A stretch of DNA of 64,000 bases from Durusdinium trenchii. Lineage: Eukaryota; Sar; Dinophyceae; Suessiales; Symbiodiniaceae. The notes beneath the pieces were generated by a model, which was given only the letters and a program-made list of their open reading frames with translations, did no database searches and was not told the DNA's origin. Shown piece by piece: positions 57,975 through 64,000 of the stretch. Location of the stretch: contig CAXAMN010003547.1 of NCBI GenBank assembly GCA_963970005.1, positions 115,385 to 179,384 of the forward strand, written 5' to 3'. The first letter of the stretch is position 1, and the number at the start of each line of letters is the position of its first letter. The translations under genes were made by a program, and so were the position numbers.

Positions 57975-60900
57975 CTGAAAGTGAATGCGATGTGCCATCT
58001 TTGAAGTGCTTAAAAAAGCGAATCTATTTGTTTGCAAGATATAATCATAGTTATATATGGATGATTGGAGCCGCTAAGATGGCACATGGGAAAGGAAACA
58101 GTCTCTAGCCTAGTAGCGACGGCATCCAACCCAATAGTGATGGATTCCAACCTAATAGTGCTGACCTCCAACCTGATAGCGATGGCAAGGTATGATAGAA
58201 TATGGAACATCTCAATCCACTAAGATGGCACATCCTAGCCTAGTTCTGCCACCACCCGACCCGCCCTCCTGATCGCCATCTTCCTCACCATGAGGCTCAT
58301 GAGGCTCCCCTTCAGGTGCAACGTGACCTTCTGCAAACGCCGCATCCTCGCTCTCAGCCTCAATGGAGTCAGCTTCATCGCTGCCCTCAGCCTCAGATTC
58401 GTAATCAAGAAGCCTGTCTTTCAGGAGGGACTGCAAGCTTTCTGGCTGCACAACTTCTCCTGCTTCTTCGTGTGTGACCCTGACGCATCTTACCTTCCTC
58501 CACGGCCCAACCTCAAGCTGAAGTTCCACTGTGCCTGGCTTGAAGTGGAGCAGCATAATGTTCTTGTTGGGTTTCTTGGCTGTCCTCTTGCCATCAGGTG
58601 CCATGTTTGTGCGGTCATTCAGCCATCTCTGAGTCACCAAAGACCCAAAAGTGACATGAAGGCCAAAGGAGACCACTGGACGAAGTTTGGATTGATCTTC
58701 TGCGTTGACATATCTGGCATATTCTTTGTCAAGGACATTGGACAGCGCAGTTGGGAGGAAAATCCATCCAGACTCGACTCCATGTGGTTGAGAAATTTGC
58801 CAAAAAAATCCTACTTCACCTGGAAGAGTGTGATCCAACAACATGTCGGCGCCACTAGCAAACTCAAAGTTCCTGAACCGTGGGTCCACTACAATATTGT
58901 CCCTTCTCTTCTGGGCATCCTGCAGGTCCTGCGTGTGCCGTCTTACAGGGTGTGGTGATGAGTGTAGCTAACAATTCGGGTGCAGGTGTGAATGTGGATA
59001 TAAATATACCCTGTATAAACACACACACACACATATATATATATATAATTGTTTGTACTTGCCAACAAAAATCCACTGACCTGTCCTGAGATATCTGTTC
59101 AGCTGTGAGACCAGAAACTTCTGCCATCTCCTCCTGTGTGAGATACCCAGTCCGGATCCATGCCTCCATGAACAATGAGCGAGGTAATCGAAGCCATTCT
59201 TCTACAGAACATGCCACAACATCTTGGATATCGACGGTCCTCTTGGGAGCTCCTCAGTCACAAACAAGCAAGAGAAATGGGGGAAAGAATGGCACGCGTG
59301 ACACCCTGATGCCCTAAGATGGCACACGAGCCATACACAACTAAAAACAAAAACAGTTAACAATAAGAAAGAATCTGCCCTTTACTATGGCAGTTGGGGA
59401 AAAACAAGTTCAAAATTCGAAGAGTGTCCGGTTGCAGCTAATGGCAGTGACTCGTATCCAGAATTTCTGAAGTAAGTGCCGCCAAAGCCAAGGGCCACAT
59501 CCATTGCCAGCCGCACATTGGCCTTGTACAAGGCAAACACTTGATCAGCAGGTTGGCCTTTCGCTGACCACCCCCCCGGAAGCTCCGGGGGTAACACAAC
59601 GTTGCTCGATTCTGCAAATCTATCGCGTCTCTCACTGAAGCCACTCGACTTGGAATGCGCTCCTGTGAACCCGTCACAGACCAGGAAGCCAGGTGTGCTG
59701 TGGCTCAACCCCAATTTCTGTCTTCTCAGTTTGAATGCCGGCTGGTACAAGGAGTTGTACATATCCAATATGGATTCGGAGTCCATCATGTGGCTAGAGC
59801 CCCTACTTTGCATCACGTATACCAGCCCAGTGTTTTGCAAATTGATCTCTTTCTTCAGCTTCTCTGAAATGCCACCTTGACAAACGCTGATAGCCATGGG
59901 ACCTGGTGACCCATCGCCCCAGATGCTCCCGCAGAAAGTGAAGCATTTTCGAGCCTTAGGCAAAAAGTGAAACAGTATTATATACTTGCCAGACTCCCAA
60001 AAAGAACAAAGCCACGAACCTCTTCTGTGTGCGTTATTATAGGTTTTAAAAACTAGAGACCACAGCTGTACTACAGCCACTTCGGATGTCTCAAAAGATG
60101 GCATTTTCTCTAATGTCCTGTCTAGCTGCTTTGGAAATGGAATCCAAACGGAAATCTTCTGCAACTTTATTCTTCTTAGTCTGCTTGGACTGCTGGATGA
60201 CCTTCTGTTTAATCTGCCGGAACTCTCTCAGAGCCTTTGTCGTCTTGGGTTTCCTGCATCCAGTGCCCGCATTGCACCTGTCTTTCCGAATGGCATTCTT
60301 TCTGACATGGTAGAAGGCTCGCCATGTTTGGTCAAAGTTCCTGTAGGCTGGGCTTGTCAATGGAAATTGGAAACCGATGTTCACACAGTGGAAAGAGGGC
60401 CATTCATTAGCAACTGCATCAAGTGCCCTCATGTGCCATCTATCTATATATATATATATTTGTACCACACAAATGGTCAAACAATGTCAGACAAGGCTCA
60501 ACACCATCCCCCAAGGGATAGAATTCTGCTCCACAGTGTTTCTGATCGTGTGTCTCGCGTGTGCCATTCTTGGGTCATCGACGGACAGGAAGTTACCTGC
60601 GGTGTTTGTTTTGCACACCCTATTCTTGAAGAAGCCATTGAAGCGCTTGAAAGTCAAACTTGTAGCCTTCCAACTTTTGAAGCTTTTAGGTGGCTTGCGG
60701 ACACGGGAGCGTAAGCGCTGCACTTCCCTTGCAATCTTCCCTTTGGAGATCTGTGGCTTTGGCTCACCATCGGCAGTGTCAGCTGCCACAGTTGCACTTT
60801 TGAAGTCCTCCCACGCTTTCTGGTTCTCCATGTTGATGTCTGCAATCAACTTCTCTGCACCCTTGTTGTACTCGCACATAGCCTCCTCTAAGGTACGCTC

Positions 60901-62751
60901 AAGGATTCTTCTTCCCTGGGCAGGGTCAGCCCTTTTGCTTGCTGCAGTCAACCCCACAGTGGATTGCACCTGCGCGCGGTCAACTAGTTCTGCAACCTTC
61001 CTGGGAACTCCAGCGACGGTGTCCCGCGCTTTGCGTGGAACATGGGACAAGCCTTGCTCATCAAGGTACCAATTTGGTACTGCACGCATTTTTGAGGCAA
61101 CACAAGATGGCATTTGCCAGAGCTTCAGCTTGAAGTACTTCTGAATCCATTTTGAAAGCACGTTGGAGCGGAGGATGTCTGGGAACTTAGCACGAGCTTG
61201 ATGCTGTTTGGGAACACCTGGTGGCAGCTGGAGAGCATACTCGACCACCTTGATCAGGTCAGATAGCAATGGGGAATCCCGCTCTTCACGCTTGTAAGTG
61301 TTCTTTTTCCTTCTCTTCTGGCTAGGTTCCACAGATTCCTGAGCAACTACTTGCTGATCCACCTCTGGTGTCTCCAGTGTGCCATCTTGGATGGCGGGCA
61401 GCGCAGGCAATGTCCCCCCAAACACCTGAGCAGCTACCTCCTCCCCATCGTCAGCCTTCACGATAGTGGCGATCTTGGAAATTGCCGACGCCATTCGCTT
61501 TCTTGATTTGGCCAACTTGTGAGGGTTCCCCAAGCCAAAAGGTTGGACTGGGTTGCGCAAAGCACTGTGCTGTAGATGAGAAGCATCTGCAATAGCCTGA
61601 ATCAGAAGATATTTCAAGGCAGTACCATGAACTAACTAGCTGTATAACTATATATACATATACATATAGAGTCCTAGCATGCCCGAGAACCCCCAAAGAT
61701 GGCACACCCCATCACAGATAGTTTCCGCACATGTCTGAGAACCCCCGCACAGGGTAAAAACAAATATATTGAATATACCCAGGCCACTGTGCTCAGCTTT
61801 GTCAATATTTGCCCAGCAAGCCCCAGAACAGCAGGGACATTTGCTGTTACAACAGAAGCATAGCCTGAACGCTCCAGAAAGTGTGAAATGTCCTCTGAGT
61901 CTGAATCTTTGGTCATATCATCCAAGAAGGACATAAATTCCTTGGCCGGCTCTTCAGATGTGATCTTGGGCAGCATATCAATAACCCTGAGCCGAGTTTT
62001 GCCACAGGATGTAGATGACCTGAAGGCACGCAAAGCATCTGCACATCGCTGCCACAGTTCGCTGGTAGCTTTCACTTCATTGAGTTGCCATCCTGGAAGG
62101 TGGGTCTTGAGGCAATGTTTGATAGAAGGCTCTCGTGATGCACACTTTTTGAGACCCTCATGGACAGCACCCTCCAGCGGCTCGTTTGGATGTGCACATT
62201 GGTTCTCAATGGCTTGGATGGCATACGCGAAGCAATCCATCGTTTTGAGATGTGAAACCTCTGCCGCATCAAGCAAATCCTTTTGGTCAGGTATGGCCGC
62301 AGAAACCTTTGCGCAAGCAAGGTCCTGTATGTGCCCTACACACCCCTCAATACCCTCCTTCAAGCGGACTTGCAGCAAACGGTCCTTCACCAACCACATT
62401 CCACCAAGTAATGTAGCGTAGATGCCCTTTCTTGGTGTGCAAAGATGGGGGTACTTGGAGATGACAAAGTTGCCTTCACCGTCTGGGTCAGTCAAATGAA
62501 ATGCCTCAAGTTCCATATCTTGGAACACCCTTGCCACAAAAACTGTGGAGCAGGATTTGATGTTGGCAAGCATGAACTGATAGTCCTCGTCCGCAAGGTC
62601 CCTGTCATAGATGAGCCTTTCCAAGGCAATTTGCTAGACACACGTCAAAACCACCTGTATATATATATATATAGTTGTCTAGTACGTGGCCTCAGGTAAG
62701 TCATGTAAGATGGCACATCGGGTTAGTTTATTGTCTAATATAGTGTATATT

Positions 62752-62782
<31 letters not shown>

Positions 62783-63776
62783 TTTCTCTCTTGTGGCCTC
62801 AGGTAAGTCATGTAAGATGGCACATCGGGTTAGTTTATTAGAGTTCTCTCTTGTAAAAACAACTGTGAATTGCAACGGCCCACACCGTACCTGCCACACA
62901 CCAGAAGAGCACTGTTTGCAGCTGCCCACTCGCTGCGCTCTTTGTTGTTTACCTCGTCATGGCCTGGGTGAGGTACAAATATGGTGCGGGTCAGCATCTT
63001 CCCCTTGTGCTTGCCAGTTTGCAGCGGTGCCCCCATCAGTTCTCCATGGATCATGCCAACATTGTCTTCAGGCTCCAAACCAACAGCTTCCAGGAACTTT
63101 ACAATGGTGATGCGGGGTAGGATGACCTCTGTAGATTTTTGAACCCCTTCACCATTTGGATCCAAACTCATGGCTGTCGCAAGATCCTGAGCTTGGTCAC
63201 TGCGGAAAACTGACTGGGTCACATCTTCTACCTTCTGTCCTTTTTTCCCTTGCTTGATGAACTTGTAGGGCCTGTTGGTAAGTCCAAAAGCCTCTTCTCC
63301 TTGGCATCTGGTTTGCCAGACCCTCCGCCTGAAGCCGTTTCTGGCCCTCCGCCTAAAGCCGTTTCTGGACCACCATGGGTAGTGGATTTCAAACCTTCAG
63401 GCGCACTTGCAGTCTTAGTGTCTGCCCGATTTTTCCACATGTGCTGCGCTGCCTGTGCCTGTCGGGTTTGGACGGTCTTGTTCCTCATCATGGGTAAAGA
63501 ATGCTCAGTGAAATATTGGGTGCAATCCTTCGTTTTCCAGAAAGCGACTCTGTCAGTGAATGTCTTCAGTAACGCTGATTCCCTGATAGCACTCTGCAAG
63601 GCAGATTCCACCGAGCACCCACGTTTTGCACTGTATGGGAAACTCATGAGCTCTTCATCTCCAAGGCACAACCGCCAGACCTTTCTCCTTTTGTCTATGA
63701 GAATGTTATGCTCCTTGGCAACTTTGATCTGGTCATCGCATACTGCATCCACGTCCTTCTGCTGTGCCTCTTTATC
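57591..63776 (-). CDS. multi-exon DDE transposase-like gene (Tc1/pogo type)
   Basis: At least eight exons read leftward and are listed separately below. The DDE core is split over exons: first Asp in 'YRNFDQTWRAF' (exon D), second in 'FLVCDGFTGAHS' and third in 'KGQPADQVFALYK' (both exon E), with 42 residues between the last two. This is the layout of DDE_1 / pogo-like transposases, which are common as domesticated or expanded genes in dinoflagellates (recalled, not checked). A helix-turn-helix-like region ('RSNVLSKWIQKYFKLKL') precedes the core in exon C. The long N-terminal exons A and B are unrecognised. Junctions A/B, B/C, D/E and F/G are all phase 0. No flanking terminal inverted repeats were found, so whether it is mobile is unknown. 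One frameshift lies in exon A. Confidence 0.72.
58105..58185 (-). repeat. 21-bp minisatellite, about four units
   Basis: The units (AGTAGCGACGGCATCCAACC and variants, 21-bp period) are the reverse complement of the array at 24071-24175. They lie in the intron between exons G and H of the DDE gene. Confidence 0.82.
58240..58928 (-). CDS. DDE gene, exon G
   Basis: It starts after CACGCAG| with 'DLQDAQKRRDNIVVDPRFRN'. A compact basic-hydrophobic part ('HVTFGSLVTQRWLNDRT', 'LLHFKPGTVELQLEVGPW') is followed by an acidic tail ('SEAEGSDEADSIEAESED', 'HGEEDGDQEGGSGGGR'). The 3' end lies where the recurrent TGTGCCATCTTA motif begins (58221-58232). The donor is not certain. Confidence 0.65.
59059..59257 (-). 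CDS. DDE gene, exon F
   Basis: It encodes 'RTVDIQDVVACSVEEWLRLP' then 'RSLFMEAWIRTGYLTQEEMA', helices that usually follow the DDE core. It ends at GGCAA|GTACAA, phase 0, joining 'DLQDAQKRRDNIV' of exon G. Confidence 0.62.
59400..59954 (-). CDS. DDE gene, exon E (second and third catalytic Asp)
   Basis: After CCTAAG| it reads 'ARKCFTFCGSIWGDGSPGPM' (the beta-hairpin of the RNase H-like fold), 'HMMDSESILDMYNSLYQPAF', 'GFLVCDGFTGAHSKSSGF' with the second Asp, and 'VVLPPELPGGWSAKGQPADQ' with the third. 'PP' followed by 'QP-x-D' is typical of Tc1/pogo transposases. The 3' end is not fixed, since the frame runs to a stop at 59385. All three catalytic acids look intact. Confidence 0.72.
60130..60420 (-). 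CDS. DDE gene, exon D (first catalytic Asp)
   Basis: The frame reads 'ANEWPSFHCVNIGFQFPLTS' then 'PAYRNFDQTWRAFYHVRKNA' and a Lys/Gln-rich tail. 'N-F-D-Q-T-W-R' supplies the first acidic residue of the DDE fold. The 5' border is unclear (an acceptor immediately before 'NFDQ' is possible). The 3' end is a GC donor, AAA|GCAGCT, phase 0, joining exon E as 'SISK-ARKCFTF'. Confidence 0.62.
60540..61596 (-). CDS. DDE gene, exon C (basic, HTH-like region)
   Basis: It begins after GATTCAG| with 'AIADASHLQHSALRNPVQPF', phase 0, and joins 'STVAW' of exon B. A Lys/Arg-rich stretch ('PSQKRRKKNTYKREERDSP') is followed by 'FPDILRSNVLSKWIQKYFKL' and 'MRAVPNWYLDEQGLSHVPRK', which match the pre-catalytic DNA-binding segment of pogo/DDE_1-type proteins. 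Near the end, 'VDDPRMAHARHTIRNTVEQN' is the helix that normally sits just before the first catalytic Asp. The donor is probably ATG|GTGTTG near 60527-60540. Confidence 0.68.
61779..62633 (-). CDS. DDE gene, exon B (unknown helical region)
   Basis: The exon starts after GTCTAG| with 'QIALERLIYDRDLADEDYQF' and runs 285 codons to 'ILTKLSTVAW' at TGG|GTATAT, phase 0 at both ends. It is mostly helical with scattered Cys ('EGIEGCVGHIQDLACAKV', 'SREPSIKHCLKTHLPGWQL'). I do not recognise a domain. Confidence 0.65.
62686..62839 (-). repeat. introner-like direct repeat in intron A/B
   Basis: A 47-base segment at 62686-62732 is repeated exactly at 62793-62839, separated by an AT/AG microsatellite. Each copy contains TAAGATGGCACA (plus strand) and CAGGTAAGT, which look like splice-site material. 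Both copies lie in the intron between exons A and B. Confidence 0.85.
62764..62783 (+). repeat. (AG)n microsatellite
   Basis: A run of about nine AG units between the two copies of the intronic 47-base repeat. Confidence 0.9.
62902..63776 (-). CDS. DDE gene, exon A (N-terminal region, frameshifted)
   Basis: The exon opens after GGGCTGCAG| with 'DKEAQQKDVDAVCDDQIKVA'. It is charged and helical, then has a Gly/Ser/Pro-rich linker ('GGPETALGGGPETASGGGS') and a Lys-rich 'SSSSKGKK'. Here the frame breaks: 'DRR*' follows in one frame, while 'GQKVEDVTQSVFRSDQ' continues in the other. The break is at GGGAAAAAAGG (63238-63250). One extra A, or a -1 slip on A-AAA-AAG, joins the halves. The exon ends 'EWAAANSALL' at CTG|GTGTGT, phase 0. 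No family is recognised. Confidence 0.6.
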
Positions 63777-63934
63777 CTGCAGCCCATCCCTAAGAAGGCA
63801 CATGCCCATGTATATATATATATAATATTTTATTGTATATATGTAGTTGAAAACAGCAAAATCACATATACAGCGTCACTAACTATGCGTGCAACCCAGA
63901 CACCCACAATGAAAAACTAGACAACAACCCATGT

Positions 63935-64000
63935 CTGGACCCTGAAATTAGGCGCCTCCATAGCCTCAGGCTCTTCCGAAAGCTTTGTCTTTGGTTCCTG
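63935..64000 (-). CDS. partial upstream exon at window edge
   Basis: The last bases read 'QEPKTKLSEEPEAMEAPNF' before an AG|G near 63943. It is probably the exon preceding exon A of the DDE gene, cut by the window edge. Confidence 0.35.

Noticed and set aside
58290-58958. 222-codon plus-strand ORF
   Set aside because: It is the antisense of exon G of the DDE gene, whose minus-strand frame has splice-consistent ends and a sensible acidic tail.

Overview
The window reads as nuclear DNA of a dinoflagellate, most likely of the Suessiales/Symbiodiniaceae type. This is inferred from the genes, not from a marker. Genes are broken into many short exons with GT-AG and GC-AG introns. Copia-type retrotransposons carry a dinoflagellate-style extra domain. 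DDE transposase-like and ankyrin-repeat genes resemble families expanded in these algae, and simple and tandem repeats are abundant. I found no rRNA, tRNA, spliced leader, CRISPR array or bacterial operon. Nearly every supported coding element lies on the minus strand.

Layout. 1-630: remnant of a non-LTR (LINE) reverse transcriptase running off the left edge. 631-8390: no recognisable gene. 8395-10431: minus-strand exons of a small multi-pass membrane protein (DUF6632-like by eye). 11479-16828: a nearly complete Copia LTR retrotransposon with 195/196-bp LTRs and a tRNA primer site. It encodes gag, a protease-like region, a methyltransferase-like domain, RT-RNase H and an unusual transmembrane/coiled-coil/Cys-rich tail, but no visible integrase. 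20133-20395, 22730-23540, 24071-24175 and 27207-27705: tandem repeat arrays, one with an assembly gap.

25234-40403: a long minus-strand gene with an N-terminal domain marked by 'FVSHQW', 'LYLWYDYFSCPQ' and 'RGWCRVER', followed by ankyrin repeats. Many exons join in phase at GT-AG or GC-AG sites. A second, decayed Copia element (30248-34906) sits in one of its introns. 57591-64000: a minus-strand gene of at least eight exons encoding a Tc1/pogo-like DDE transposase-derived protein. Its introns carry a recurrent 12-nt motif suggestive of introner elements. 40404-57590 is mostly unexplained, with a few candidate exons and three copies of a small hairpin repeat.

Every one of the eight frameshifts in the two retroelements and the DDE gene is of the single-base-loss type, most in short G or C runs. 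This points to consensus errors or a deletion bias rather than eight independent decay events.
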